Source: Myxococcales bacterium (lineage in GTDB: Bacteria; Myxococcota_C; UBA6777). From it: a stretch of DNA of 64,000 bases. The notes below the pieces were generated by a model, which saw only the letters and a list, made by a program, of their open reading frames with translations, searched no databases and had not been told where the DNA came from. The stretch lies in assembly GCA_020632975.1 (NCBI GenBank), contig JACKEL010000013.1, positions 1-64,000 of the forward strand. Reading direction: 5' to 3'. The translations under genes and the position numbers were made by a program. Shown here piece after piece: positions 1 through 9,606 of this stretch. How positions within the stretch are numbered: position 1 is the stretch's first letter; each line of letters starts with the position of its first letter.

Positions 1-1517
1 AGTCCGTTCCTTGGCCTTCGGGCTTTGGCTATGGCATCACTTGGGACAACAACAAAAATCCCCAACGCTGTAAGCAGTTTTGGGATGAGCCCGACGAGTC
101 TCCCCCCTACAGTATCCGTTCACTTTCGCGACGCTATGGACTCGGCGATGGATGGAATGGCGGCGTGGGCTTTCCCACGATGATGCTTTTTCAATTCGTG
201 GACAACGCAACCCCCCGACCAAGCAGCTTTTGCGGCGTAGCAAGAGGCAGCGGCCACGAAGGAACAACCGAATACAACGCAACGTATGGAGCTTATCTCA
301 AGGGCCTGCAAGATTACCTCGAACAAGCGGGGCTTTTGGACAAGTCCTATTACTACGTGATGAATGAGCCCCAAAACGACGTGGACCACGCCCTTGCAGC
401 GCATCTCTGTCGAGAGATCCGCAAAGCCGCTCCCAAGCTCAAGATCGCGATCAGCGAAGAAGCCAAACCCCAGATCTACGCTGACAGCAAAGGTGCCTGT
501 GGATACGATATCTGGCTCGCTCACCTGCCCACTTACGCCCCTGCTGTCGAAGCCGCTTGGCAACGACATCTCCAACATGGCGAGCGTACCTGGTGGTACA
601 GCCTCCCCCAAGACAGCGCGCCTTTTCTTAACCCCACCAAGCCAGAAGGCGAAGGCATCGAGGTTCGCGTGATCCCTTGGATGGCGTGGCGTTACAGAGC
701 CGAGGGTTGGGCTTACTACGATGTAGGCTCTTTCTTACAAGGCCGCCAACCGACCATCCGATTTGAGCTTTTACGCGAAGGCTTCGAGGATTACGAATAC
801 CTTTGGCTCGCTAACCAACAGGCTTACCCCACCCCCAAACAAGGCGCGATCCCAGACGAGAGCGTCAACCGCTTGGTATCGAGCCTTACGAGCTTTCAAC
901 GCGACCCAGCCGCGCTCACCAAGCTACGCCTCGAACTTGGGCGTTACCTTGGCAAAGAACGTCAAGATCTGCCCCTGATCAAAAGTGCCGATCCTACGCG
1001 CCCAAAGCAGTCTTACTTTATCAATTTCCAAGCTCCCAAGGGCGAGCCCAAAGCAGAACCGCTCCAAGTGGATGGCAAGACCTACATCAAAGTCGGCTGG
1101 TCCAAATATGACGAAAAGGCTGGATATGGCTGGTTTGGTCCCTACTTAGACGACCCCAAGATCACCAAAACCCAGTGGCTTGCGGATGCCCCCGTCAACG
1201 AACTTCAACGCAGCATCCTTTTCGATGATTATGGCCGCAAAAATACCTTTGAGTTCGATCTTCCCAATGGTGCCTACCGCGTCACAGTAAGCGTGGGATG
1301 GCACGGAAAAACCTACCGTTACAACCAAGTTTGGATCGAAGGGAAGGTCCTCATCGACAACGAAGCCACGGACGCGAGCAACAAACATTACATCGTCCGC
1401 AGCATCGACATCGATCTTTCGGACGGAAAGTTGACCCTTGAGATGGGAGGTAAGTCACCGCAGTCCAATGACTTTGAGTACACGATGCTCAACTACCTTC
1501 AGATCGAACCACGCTAA
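1..1517 (+). CDS. DUF4091-type glycosidase-like protein (5' end missing)
   Basis: The reading frame is open from the first bases of the window, so the N-terminus lies upstream and about 505 codons are visible. The first half resembles the C-terminal part of DUF4091 glycoside-hydrolase-like proteins: Trp-rich segments, a YYYVMNEP stretch that looks like a catalytic-barrel strand, and the family-like RFELLREGFEDYEYLWLA segment around 769-822. The last ~160 residues (from about 1010) have the look of a malectin/CBM-like beta domain (FINFQ start, GYGWFGPY, repeated beta strands). It probably acts on a polysaccharide outside the cytoplasm, but the signal peptide is not in view and the substrate is unknown. 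DUF4091 assignment is by recalled motif only. Confidence 0.75.
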   Translation, partial: SVPWPSGFGYGITWDNNKNPQRCKQFWDEPDESPPYSIRSLSRRYGLGDGWNGGVGFPTMMLFQFVDNATPRPSSFCGVARGSGHEGTTEYNATYGAYLKGLQDYLEQAGLLDKSYYYVMNEPQNDVDHALAAHLCREIRKAAPKLKIAISEEAKPQIYADSKGACGYDIWLAHLPTYAPAVEAAWQRHLQHGERTWWYSLPQDSAPFLNPTKPEGEGIEVRVIPWMAWRYRAEGWAYYDVGSFLQGRQPTIRFELLREGFEDYEYLWLANQQAYPTPKQGAIPDESVNRLVSSLTSFQRDPAALTKLRLELGRYLGKERQDLPLIKSADPTRPKQSYFINFQAPKGEPKAEPLQVDGKTYIKVGWSKYDEKAGYGWFGPYLDDPKITKTQWLADAPVNELQRSILFDDYGRKNTFEFDLPNGAYRVTVSVGWHGKTYRYNQVWIEGKVLIDNEATDASNKHYIVRSIDIDLSDGKLTLEMGGKSPQSNDFEYTMLNYLQIEPR

Positions 1518-1742
1518 GCACCATAGAAAAATACCCTCACCCCCTTGCTTCTTGTATGCTAACGCAACAAAAGAGACCCCTCATAAAAGAACCCTTGACG
1601 CAATCGTTGTGGAGGTCCTACTCTTTGCAACCTAAGCGACATAAAGCGCTTTTATGCTTTGTAAAAACGAGAAGATGCAGAGGGAACCAGCTCGCGTCCC
1701 ACATCAACCACCCAAGCCCGACGGCAACAGACGAATCAAACC

Positions 1743-3320
1743 ATGACCAGTGCTGAACCATTAGAAGAGCGTCCCAAGGATCGCTACATCGGCAAACAAA
1801 TCAACAACCTGCGCATCACATCCTGTATTGGCGTGGGCGGATTTGGCGCCGTGTATCGTGCGGAACACGAGAAACTAGGCACTCCCTTTGCGGTCAAGCT
1901 TCTCCACCTCCAACACCTCGATAACCACAAGCTTATCCAGCGATTTGAGCGAGAGGCGCGCACCATCGCCCAACTCTCTCACCCCCACGTGATCCGCGTG
2001 TCTGACTTTGGGCAGATGGAAGATGGCAGTTATTACCTTGTGATGGACTATCTCGAAGGTATGCCCCTGAACAAAGCCATCGAAAAAGGCCGTCACTTCA
2101 GCATCTCTGAAGTCCAGATGATGTTTGAGCAGATCTGTTCAGCCCTCGATTATGTGCACAAAAAGAACATCGTTCACCGCGACCTCAAACCCGAAAATAT
2201 CTTCCTTGAGATCGATCCCCACAAAAAACACTTTCAAGTGAAGATCCTCGACTTTGGTATCGCAGGAATCGCGCGCGAACCCACCCTCACAGGGACCGGA
2301 ACCGTCCTTGGTTCGCCACTTTACATGTCCCCCGAGCAAATCCAAGGCAACACCAAAGACGCAGATGCCCGCTCAGACCTTTACTCTTTGGGCGTCGTCC
2401 TTTTCCAAACACTGATTGGAGAGCCCCCCTTTATGGCTGCGGACCTGCTTGGGGTACTGTATAAACACGTGCATGACCCGATCCCCAAGCTACAAAAGCT
2501 CCGTCCTGCGGTCATCTGGGTCCCTGCCGTACAAAAGACGATCGAGCGAGTCCTCGCCAAAGAGCCTGAGACGCGGTTCCAAGACGCTGAAAGCTTCGCT
2601 GAAGCCTTGGACAAAGCCCTCGAAGAACAAAAAGCGTCGTCCCCTGATCTTTCCTTGCCGCATAAGCAAGGCGCCGCCACCATCGCACAACACGACACCA
2701 TCGTGCCCATGCAAGCGCCTTCTTCGCAATCGCTTCTGCCTAGCGGACAACTCTCTGAAAGTCTGCAACTCGCGGTGGGTAGCACAAAAGGCCGAATCAT
2801 CACGCTTTTCTTGGTCGTGCTTCTTCTTGTGGGTGGTTGGTATGTTTATGCCCACCTTCTAAGCGGCCCTGACAAAAAAGAGCCTTCCACCCCCACCAAA
2901 CTTACTCAAAAACAGCCCACGCCTGAGCGCCCGCGTCTTCCGGCTCTTCCGCAGATGCCAGACCTCAGTCGCCCAACGCCGCAACCACAGTTCCCCACGC
3001 CCAAGCCCAAAGGGACCGTGACGATCGATGCGATCCCCAAAGATGCGGAACTATGGCGCGGCGACACGCTGCTTGGGAAGGTTCCTCAAACACAAGAAGG
3101 ATTCCCCGGAGAAACCTACAGCTTTTCTCTCAAAGCCAAGAACCACAAAAGCCTAGAGGTCCACGGGATCTATCCCTCGCAAGGCCGCTACGTTCGTGTG
3201 TTTCGGCTGCCGCGCGTCCATAAAAAACGCTATGTATCCAAACGCAAAAGACGCAAGCGCAGAGTACGGCGGCGTCCCCCGCCAAGGCGCCGTGTGTTCG
3301 AGATCGACGTCTTCAAGTGA
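1743..3320 (+). CDS. Membrane Ser/Thr protein kinase with PEGA-like domain
   Basis: A eukaryote-like kinase of 525 residues. The kinase domain spans about 23-290: glycine loop GVGGFG (30-35), Lys52, HRDLKPEN (145-152), DFG (170-172) and SPE (196-198), so the catalytic residues are all present. A single membrane helix follows at about 351-370. Beyond it are a Pro-rich linker and a PEGA-like domain starting near KGTVTIDAIP, then an Arg/Lys-rich tail. The predicted topology is kinase inside and PEGA outside, a layout common in Myxococcota. No clear Shine-Dalgarno precedes the ATG. The next gene also encodes PEGA repeats and begins 42 bases downstream, so the two are probably co-transcribed and functionally linked. 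Confidence 0.93.
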   Translation: MTSAEPLEERPKDRYIGKQINNLRITSCIGVGGFGAVYRAEHEKLGTPFAVKLLHLQHLDNHKLIQRFEREARTIAQLSHPHVIRVSDFGQMEDGSYYLVMDYLEGMPLNKAIEKGRHFSISEVQMMFEQICSALDYVHKKNIVHRDLKPENIFLEIDPHKKHFQVKILDFGIAGIAREPTLTGTGTVLGSPLYMSPEQIQGNTKDADARSDLYSLGVVLFQTLIGEPPFMAADLLGVLYKHVHDPIPKLQKLRPAVIWVPAVQKTIERVLAKEPETRFQDAESFAEALDKALEEQKASSPDLSLPHKQGAATIAQHDTIVPMQAPSSQSLLPSGQLSESLQLAVGSTKGRIITLFLVVLLLVGGWYVYAHLLSGPDKKEPSTPTKLTQKQPTPERPRLPALPQMPDLSRPTPQPQFPTPKPKGTVTIDAIPKDAELWRGDTLLGKVPQTQEGFPGETYSFSLKAKNHKSLEVHGIYPSQGRYVRVFRLPRVHKKRYVSKRKRRKRRVRRRPPPRRRVFEIDVFK

Positions 3321-3362
3321 TGCCTCGCTGCTAACTTTTCCGTCTTCCTTCGAGAGTAACCC

Positions 3363-4712
3363 ATGCAAACCAACCCACGAAGCCGCCTCTCTACGAACCT
3401 TTTTATCATCGCGACGCGACTGATCTTCTTTGCTGCGTGGGGGGTCTTTGGCGTACCAGCGGTTTATGCCCAAGAACGCGAAGCCTACGAACAAGAGCTA
3501 CGCCAACTCTACAACCAAGGAAAAGAGTTTGCAGAGAAAAAAGAGTACAAACAAGCTCTTATCAAGTTTAAGGCAGCGTTGGGCCTCTTCGACCAGATGA
3601 ACACTGTCTCTCGCAACGACGTTGAAAAGCAAAAGCTTTTCCAACGTCGCAAGATGATGCTTTACACCATCGCTCGAACCTACCAGTACGACGCGCAAGA
3701 AGAAAATGCCTACAAGTATTACAGAGACTGTCTGAAGGAAGCCCCATCCAAGCGCGTTCGAGAGCTTATCCAAAAGCATCTCAAAGAGATCGTTCCCAAA
3801 CTCCAAGGCACCATCGAGATCGAGACGGCCCCAAGCCAAGTCCGTGTCCGCTTGATCGACGCTTGGGGCAAGATCTCGACAGGGACGACCCCCTTCAAAA
3901 AGACCCTTGTGGCAGGCTCTTTTCGTGTAGAACTCAGCAAAGACGGATACGCCGCCCTTTCCAAAAAGCTGACCCTCAAAAAAAGCGGCACCCTTCAACT
4001 GCAATACAACTTGTCTTCTTCGCAAGCTTCGTTTCGACTGCAATCTTCTCCATCGGGTGCCCAGGTCAAGATTACAGGGCTAAATGGGCAGGAGTACACG
4101 GGGGTTACACCCTTTCAACAGAATCTGCTTCCAGGGCGTTATGAAGTCCATCTCTTCGCCCCTGAGCACCAAGATCGCAACTTTTTCATCACCTTACGAG
4201 CAGGTGGAGAACTCAGTCGCCACGAAACCCTTGCCTCCGTAAAAGCCCCTGTCCGTCCTACAGAAAACCAAGGGATCAGCAAAGCTGAAAAGGACTACTA
4301 CGAAGTCATCAAAAAACATAAGAAAGAGACCGAAAAGAACAGGATCATCTCGACAGCTTTGGGAAGTACAGGAGGGGTGTTGCTTGCGGGCTCAGCGCTG
4401 ACTTGGTTGGCAGGAAACGTCATCATCGGTGAAGCCAACGCAAGGTTCGCGGACTACACCTACAACGGACAAAGCCGAGAGATCTACGAGTCTGCGCAAA
4501 CCTCCGAGCGTTTGCGCGTTGCGACGTATATCTTGTTGGCTTTGTCGGGGGCAGCGGTGATCACATCGATTGTGTTTGGGGCGATGAGTGGCGCCAAGCC
4601 ACCTCCACCCCCACCTGGCGTTCGTAAAGAACCACCCCCCCGCGAAACCCCCATCCCCACAAAGAACTCCTTGGGCCAATCGATCCAAGGGCGACTCTTG
4701 TACAGTCCCTAA
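3363..4712 (+). CDS. Exported TPR/PEGA-repeat membrane protein
   Basis: 449 residues. An N-terminal hydrophobic stretch ending GVPAVYAQ looks like a Sec signal peptide, followed by a helical TPR-like segment (about 40-140). Two PEGA-type beta domains follow: one begins GTIEIETAPSQVRV and contains TTPFKKTLVAGSFRVE, the other contains GVTPFQQNLLPGRYEV. Two C-terminal hydrophobic helices, near IISTALGSTGG and ATYILLALSGAAV, are separated by a short loop; the extreme C-terminus is Pro-rich. It probably sits in the cell envelope with PEGA domains in the periplasm. It lies 42 bases after the PEGA kinase gene, suggesting an operon; whether it is a kinase target is inference. Confidence 0.85.
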   Translation: MQTNPRSRLSTNLFIIATRLIFFAAWGVFGVPAVYAQEREAYEQELRQLYNQGKEFAEKKEYKQALIKFKAALGLFDQMNTVSRNDVEKQKLFQRRKMMLYTIARTYQYDAQEENAYKYYRDCLKEAPSKRVRELIQKHLKEIVPKLQGTIEIETAPSQVRVRLIDAWGKISTGTTPFKKTLVAGSFRVELSKDGYAALSKKLTLKKSGTLQLQYNLSSSQASFRLQSSPSGAQVKITGLNGQEYTGVTPFQQNLLPGRYEVHLFAPEHQDRNFFITLRAGGELSRHETLASVKAPVRPTENQGISKAEKDYYEVIKKHKKETEKNRIISTALGSTGGVLLAGSALTWLAGNVIIGEANARFADYTYNGQSREIYESAQTSERLRVATYILLALSGAAVITSIVFGAMSGAKPPPPPPGVRKEPPPRETPIPTKNSLGQSIQGRLLYSP

Positions 4713-4722
4713 AAGCTCGGAC

Positions 4723-4995
4723 TCAAGGGGCTTGGCAAGCACCATCCACGCAATTGGGTTTTCCTGCGTCCATGCACTTCCCGCAGTCTCGATTGTCTGT
4801 ACAAATCACCTTCTCGCTACAAGCGACCTGCTCAACACATCCCCCACCCACGCAAGCTTGACCACCAAGGCAATCATTTACGTCTCGACATGGCGTGTAA
4901 GCTAGCCCACAAAAGCACCGTGTGAGCGAGAACATCAGAAAAAAACAGAAGAACCCTCCCCACAACAAGCGACGTTTTTGTCGAAGATTGAACAT
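4723..4995 (-). CDS. Small secreted Cys-rich protein
   Basis: 90 residues: a hydrophobic N-terminal segment (about 9-25) followed by a Cys-rich mature part with CxxVNDC, CVGGGC and CGKC spacings, reminiscent of the short Cys-rich repeats in secreted Myxococcota proteins. The cysteine after SLTR is not in a canonical lipobox because Arg precedes it, so lipidation is uncertain. It starts 13 bases after the stop of the upstream coiled-coil gene with an AAAGG-type ribosome site, so it is probably the second gene of that transcript. It ends convergently, 10 bases from the PEGA gene. No function can be assigned. Confidence 0.6.
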   Translation of the reverse strand: MFNLRQKRRLLWGGFFCFFLMFSLTRCFCGLAYTPCRDVNDCLGGQACVGGGCVEQVACSEKVICTDNRDCGKCMDAGKPNCVDGACQAP

Positions 4996-5008
4996 CTCAG
5001 ACCTTTCT

Positions 5009-8000
5009 TTAGCGAGGAACGGGCGCGATGGTGGGTGGTTTCTTCATCGCAGCAAGCTCAGCCGCGAGACGCTTGAGGTCTTGTTGCAAGGTGTTCAGGC
5101 TTTTTTGGAGTTGTTCGCTTTGTTCTTGTCCGCGCGCCAACGACGAAAAGGCCGCTTGGACCTGGCGCATCATAACGTTGATCTGGCTATCCTGTCGCTC
5201 AAAGTGCGAGGCTTGCTCAGAAAACTTCTTCTGAAGGGCAGCCAAAGACCGACCAAGGGACTGGTTGTTTTTGGCGAGTTGCGCAAACAAGCCTTGAGTC
5301 CGCGCTTGCAAGTCCGCTGTGGCTTTTTGTTGAGCATTGGCTTGTTGTTGGAGCCTTCCCAACGAAGCAACCCACTGCTTTTGAAGAATCTCTCGCCCAG
5401 AAGCCGCCTGTTTTTCACCTTGCGCAAGGCGCTTGTTGATCTCACGGCGGGTGTTGGCATGGCTGGCTTGTGCGGCCCGTAGTTGCGCTTGCAACGCACG
5501 CTGCGCTTGTTGAGAAGACTGGATGGTCGCTTCCAACCCACTCACTTTTTGCGTGAGTGCCACAAAAGACTGCTGCGCTTCGGAGATACTGCGACGTGCT
5601 TTGCGCAAAGACTTGATGCGCTCGTCTTGTTCGTTGACACGCTCACCAAGAGCCTTGAGCAGTTGCATCGCAGAGGGAAGCGTCGAAGAGACGTTGTCAA
5701 CGGCCATACGGAAGGTCTTGGCATCTTTCTCAAGTTCCTTGAGGCGATTGTCTGCCCCAAAAGACAGCTTTTTCATCTCATCCAAGCCCGCTTGAAGTGG
5801 CTTGAGGTCCGCCGCGATGCGCGTAAACATCCAGCTTCGGGCTTCTGACTGAGCCACCAAACGCTCAAGATGCTTTTTGTTGCGAGCATCCTCAAGCGCC
5901 AAGACTTTGATCGCTTTGGGGACAGGACGCAGCGTCTTTTCTGCGGATGCAAGGCGAAGATCGTGTTGCTTGGTGCGCGCCAACAGTCCCCGCAAAGTGT
6001 TCTGGTCCGCTTTTTGTTGCGCCCCCATCTCCGCCGCTTTTTGATTCAAAGCATCGTGCTTTTTCTCAAGCTGCTGATGGCGCTCTTGGGAAAGCGTTTG
6101 TTCTTGTCGAAAAGACTTGTCCAAGGTCGCAAGCAAACCAGACTCGCGCTTCAACCCCGCAGCTTGCGCCGCGCTCTCTTGTTGCAAAGTAGCTTGGGCC
6201 TTTTCCAACGCTTGGATTGTCGCTGCTTGCTTGGCCAAACGCGCCAAAAGAGCCTTGTGTCGGTTGTTTTGACTGGTACGTTCTGCGGCAGCTTGGCCTT
6301 CTACACGTTGAAGCTGCGCAACCAAGGCACCAAGTTGTTGTTTGAGGCTGGCGATCTCGGTCCCTTGGCTCTTTCTCGCACCTTCCAAAGTGGTAATTTG
6401 GGCCGCAACGGGCGTCACCATCGAACGCGCGCCTTTTAACAACATCCCAGGATCAACAGGGGGCCAGACCAAACGCGCCCCGATCAGCCCCACCAAAAAG
6501 ATCCCAGCCAGTCCACCCACGACCTTCCCCAAAGACAAGCCACCCAATGCTGCTGGCGCAGCCGCTGGGGGCTGCTGAGCTTGCGATGAGGCCGGAGGTG
6601 TCGTAGAGGAAGAAGACCCACCAGAAGCCGCAGGAGAAGGCTTCTTGGGCTCCTCCACGGTAGGCTTCGTGGGAGCCGCTGCTGGAGGGGCCGTTGTAAC
6701 AGCTTGTTTTGGTGCTGCGGGCTTGTTTGTTGAAGCAGGAGAAGGCTCTGCGGCTCCACCAAAGACAGCTCCCTTGGGAGCCTCCGCTGCTTTGGGAGCG
6801 GTTGTCGTTTTGGGAGCCTCCGCTGCTTTAGGGGATGTAGAAGAAGTCTTGGGGGCTTCTTTTGGCGGTTCTTCCGCAGCTTTGACAGGCTCTTTGGGCT
6901 TGTCTTCTTTTTTGGCTGCATCCGTCGAAGGCTTCGAACCTTCAGCAGCTTTGGGAGACGTCGAAGAGGCTTCAGCAGAGGGGGTTTGGGTGGTTTCGGT
7001 ATTTTTGGCAGAACTCACAGTTCTTGCGGGCTCCGATTTGGCGGATACTGCGGATTTGTCCGCGTCCGCGGGTTTGGTGGACTCAGTGGGTGTTGAAGAG
7101 ACATTCGCTTTTGCAGTTGTTGCGGGCGTTTCAGGAGACTTGGAGGGTCCGCTTGCGCTCGATGTCTCTGCGACCTTGCTCGCATCGTCTTTTTTCGCTG
7201 TATCTGCGGCCTTTCCTGCATCACGAGTAGAAGGTGGAGCAGGCATGCGAGGAGGCTCTGTTGGCTTGGCATCCTCTTCTTGCTTCTTTTTGCCCGCAGC
7301 TTCAGCAATCAAAGCATCAGACATCCTTGGAACTGAAACGGTGGGCCTGTTGTCATCGGCTTTTGCGCGGACTTGTGCAGCGCTCACCGTTCCATCAGGA
7401 ACCGTTGCTTTGACATCATCGCTCGAAGACAAAGCGGGTGTACTAGAGGGCGTCGTCTTTGTGCCGCTTTTTTTCCCCAACGAGAGAGACAACGAAGGCT
7501 TCGGTGTCTCCGCAGGTTTCGCAGCATCCGTCGTAGAAGCGGGTTTTGAGACAGCCCCCAAAGCACCACTGCTCAAGGTCCTCCCCGTACCTGCCGCAGT
7601 GGAAGACGTCTCAGAAGAGGGTGTTCCAAAGGCATCCGTTTTTTTGGGAGAAGACGATGTCTTCGAAGAATAAGAAGGCTTGGAAGATGAAGCTCCACTC
7701 GATAAGCTCGAAAGTGCGCCGCTAGAACGCGTCCCGGCTCCATCTGAGGACGCTGGCTTTGCCCCCATCGTCGAGCGGACAGGTGGCGCCAACGAAGCAC
7801 CTGACGATGCAGGCTTCGAAGGTTCAGAAGAGGCTTTGGTTGGTGCAGACGCTTTGGGGGCCGTATCTACCGTGCGCAAACCCGCGTCCAAGAAAGAGTC
7901 CAAGTCTGTATCGCCACCAAGGAGAGAGTCCAGATCACCAAGCCCCTCAAACAAGTCATCTGCCCCTCCACTCGCTTTGCCCGAAGACGGTGAAAACGGT

Positions 8001-8038
8001 GTTGTTCCTTGCGAGCTATCCTTTTTCGATGAAGTCAT
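5009..8038 (-). CDS. Large TolA/FimV-like membrane protein: disordered N-terminus, one TM helix, long coiled coil
   Basis: About 1010 residues. The first ~490 are low complexity, rich in Ser, Ala, Lys, Pro and Thr, with repeated KAAEAPK and SSTSPKAAE-like units and no recognisable domain. One membrane helix (LAGIFLVGLIGARLVW) lies about 505-527. The remainder is nearly all helical coiled coil, rich in Gln, Ala, Leu and Lys, ending MKKPPTIAPVPR. An acidic short segment opens the protein. A cytoplasmic disordered arm and a periplasmic coiled coil would resemble TolA/FimV-like envelope proteins, but no homology is claimed. ATG at 8038 is preferred; a GTG two codons upstream is the alternative. 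Large antisense ORFs over the low-complexity part are composition shadows. Confidence 0.8.
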   Translation of the reverse strand: MTSSKKDSSQGTTPFSPSSGKASGGADDLFEGLGDLDSLLGGDTDLDSFLDAGLRTVDTAPKASAPTKASSEPSKPASSGASLAPPVRSTMGAKPASSDGAGTRSSGALSSLSSGASSSKPSYSSKTSSSPKKTDAFGTPSSETSSTAAGTGRTLSSGALGAVSKPASTTDAAKPAETPKPSLSLSLGKKSGTKTTPSSTPALSSSDDVKATVPDGTVSAAQVRAKADDNRPTVSVPRMSDALIAEAAGKKKQEEDAKPTEPPRMPAPPSTRDAGKAADTAKKDDASKVAETSSASGPSKSPETPATTAKANVSSTPTESTKPADADKSAVSAKSEPARTVSSAKNTETTQTPSAEASSTSPKAAEGSKPSTDAAKKEDKPKEPVKAAEEPPKEAPKTSSTSPKAAEAPKTTTAPKAAEAPKGAVFGGAAEPSPASTNKPAAPKQAVTTAPPAAAPTKPTVEEPKKPSPAASGGSSSSTTPPASSQAQQPPAAAPAALGGLSLGKVVGGLAGIFLVGLIGARLVWPPVDPGMLLKGARSMVTPVAAQITTLEGARKSQGTEIASLKQQLGALVAQLQRVEGQAAAERTSQNNRHKALLARLAKQAATIQALEKAQATLQQESAAQAAGLKRESGLLATLDKSFRQEQTLSQERHQQLEKKHDALNQKAAEMGAQQKADQNTLRGLLARTKQHDLRLASAEKTLRPVPKAIKVLALEDARNKKHLERLVAQSEARSWMFTRIAADLKPLQAGLDEMKKLSFGADNRLKELEKDAKTFRMAVDNVSSTLPSAMQLLKALGERVNEQDERIKSLRKARRSISEAQQSFVALTQKVSGLEATIQSSQQAQRALQAQLRAAQASHANTRREINKRLAQGEKQAASGREILQKQWVASLGRLQQQANAQQKATADLQARTQGLFAQLAKNNQSLGRSLAALQKKFSEQASHFERQDSQINVMMRQVQAAFSSLARGQEQSEQLQKSLNTLQQDLKRLAAELAAMKKPPTIAPVPR

Positions 8039-8337
8039 GAGCACACCCGTATGTGGAATGTTTTCGTAGTACCTCGATAACGTTCTCTCTGGAATCCCGC
8101 CAAGCTAACACAATCCTCCTCCAGATGCCAGCACCACACCACGCACTTTCTCTTCACTTGATCCAAATCAAGTTAGTTTTTGGAATACATCAAAGCGCAA
8201 AGACAAGCTTTCTTGTAACAAGAGAGAGTCATTTGTAGATGGAGAGGTATGCCTTCGCTCACCCAACAACATGCCATCTATCGCCATTGAGATCACATGA
8301 TCAACCTAAACAAGCGTGATACGCAGGGGAGGCTCTC
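8039..8337. other. Divergent intergenic region
   Basis: About 300 bases between the divergent coiled-coil gene and the Kazal/pacifastin gene. It is AT-richer than the flanking genes and must carry both promoters. A short palindrome CTTGTAACAAG (8211-8221) is visible. No convincing sigma-70 or sigma-54 promoter was found. The right end holds the strong ribosome site AGGGGAGG for the TTG-initiated gene at 8338. Confidence 0.5.
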
Positions 8338-9600
8338 TTGAAGAAAAATTTCCTTTTGGTGTTTGCTGCGATGTTGGTAGGCGCACTGTTGGCGCGCAGC
8401 CACAGCGGGTGCATCTTTGGTGTTTCTGTTTGTGATTACAACAGCAAACAATACAGCGAAGGGGAAAGATTTGCAGCGACAGACGGCTGCAACACCTGCA
8501 CCTGTAGCCAAGGCAAAGTCATGTGTACCTTGGTGGCTTGTGGGATCTGCCAATACAACGGAAAGCCTTACAACGATGGAGCAACCTTCGCATCGACCGA
8601 TGGTTGCAACAACTGCACTTGTACCAAAGGCCAAGTCTCCTGCACCAAGCTGAATTGCAGCAAGGTCTGCACCACCAAAGACAGCAGCAAGTGCGGTACG
8701 CCAGAGATGTGTCTCTTTGAGCAAGGCTCTTGTGGGCGTAGCGAAAAAGTCGGTCAGTGCACCACCAAGCCCCAAGCGTGCGATACCTCGTATGATCCCG
8801 TATGTGGTTGTGATGGTAAGACCTACAGCAACGCTTGCAATGCCCAAGCAGCAGGCATCTCGCTGGATTACAAAGGGATCTGCTTGGTCGGATCTTGTAA
8901 TTACCAAGGACATGCTTATGCGGATAATTCTAGCTTCTCAAAAGGCGATGGCTGTAACACTTGCACCTGTAACAATGGGAAAGTGACCTGTACCACGTTG
9001 CCTTGCCCTCCCCCCCAAGCTTGCGGTGGCATCCAAGGCATCATCTGTCAGAATAAGTCTGAGATGTGCATCATGCCCAATGGTAGCTGCAAAACGGCCG
9101 ATGCGATGGGGACTTGCCAAATCCGTCCTCAAACCTGCGCAAAAAGCCTCGATCCCGTGTGTGGTTGCGACGGCAAAACTTACAACAATGCTTGTGAGGC
9201 CCACGTCGCCAACGTCCAAGTCGATTACACGGGCAAATGTAGAGAAGTTTACAAGTGCACCTACAACGGGAAACTCTACAACGATGGTGAATCGTTCCCA
9301 GCGACCGACGGTTGCAACACTTGCGTCTGCCGCGAAGGTAAGACCATGTGTACTCTCCAAGCCTGCCCGCAAGCGTGCGGTGGTGGCTCGATGAGCGCGT
9401 GTCCCACAGGTTATTACTGCAACTATAACGACGGTCAATGCGGCGCAATGAACACCAAAGGTATCTGTGCATCCCAGCCCAAGACCTGTGACAACACCAA
9501 CGCCCCTGTTTGTGGTTGCAACAACAAGACGTACAAAAATGCTTGTGCAGCCGCAGTGGAGGGCGTCTCCGTGAAGTCCACAGGCGCTTGCGGAAGCTGA
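8338..9600 (+). CDS. Secreted multi-headed protease-inhibitor-like protein (pacifastin-like and Kazal modules)
   Basis: 420 residues starting at TTG, supported by AGGGGAGG just upstream. A signal peptide (KKNFLLVFAAMLVGALLA) precedes a protein made almost entirely of Cys-rich modules. Four ~40-residue modules share a DGCNTCxC...G..CT..xC pattern like arthropod pacifastin inhibitors or VWC domains (around residues 28-65, 66-102, 183-220, 303-340). Three longer modules contain the Kazal core VCGCDGKTYxNAC (around 146-177, 265-296 and, as VCGCNNKTYKNAC, near the C-terminus). Order: P-P-K-P-K-P-K. Kazal and pacifastin families inhibit serine proteases, so an extracellular inhibitor or adhesin role is likely. 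Inhibition is inference; the domain pattern is read directly. Confidence 0.88.
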   Translation: MKKNFLLVFAAMLVGALLARSHSGCIFGVSVCDYNSKQYSEGERFAATDGCNTCTCSQGKVMCTLVACGICQYNGKPYNDGATFASTDGCNNCTCTKGQVSCTKLNCSKVCTTKDSSKCGTPEMCLFEQGSCGRSEKVGQCTTKPQACDTSYDPVCGCDGKTYSNACNAQAAGISLDYKGICLVGSCNYQGHAYADNSSFSKGDGCNTCTCNNGKVTCTTLPCPPPQACGGIQGIICQNKSEMCIMPNGSCKTADAMGTCQIRPQTCAKSLDPVCGCDGKTYNNACEAHVANVQVDYTGKCREVYKCTYNGKLYNDGESFPATDGCNTCVCREGKTMCTLQACPQACGGGSMSACPTGYYCNYNDGQCGAMNTKGICASQPKTCDNTNAPVCGCNNKTYKNACAAAVEGVSVKSTGACGS

Positions 9601-9606
9601 TTCCTC

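Noticed and set aside
1594..1624. Possible sigma-70 or sigma-54 promoter upstream of the PEGA kinase
   Set aside because: TTGACG lacks a good -10 partner and the GG-to-GC spacing is off by one base.
6645..7673. Long plus-strand ORF of 342 codons opposite the coiled-coil gene
   Set aside because: It mirrors the low-complexity Ser/Ala codons of the minus-strand gene, has no SD or domain, and is explained by composition.
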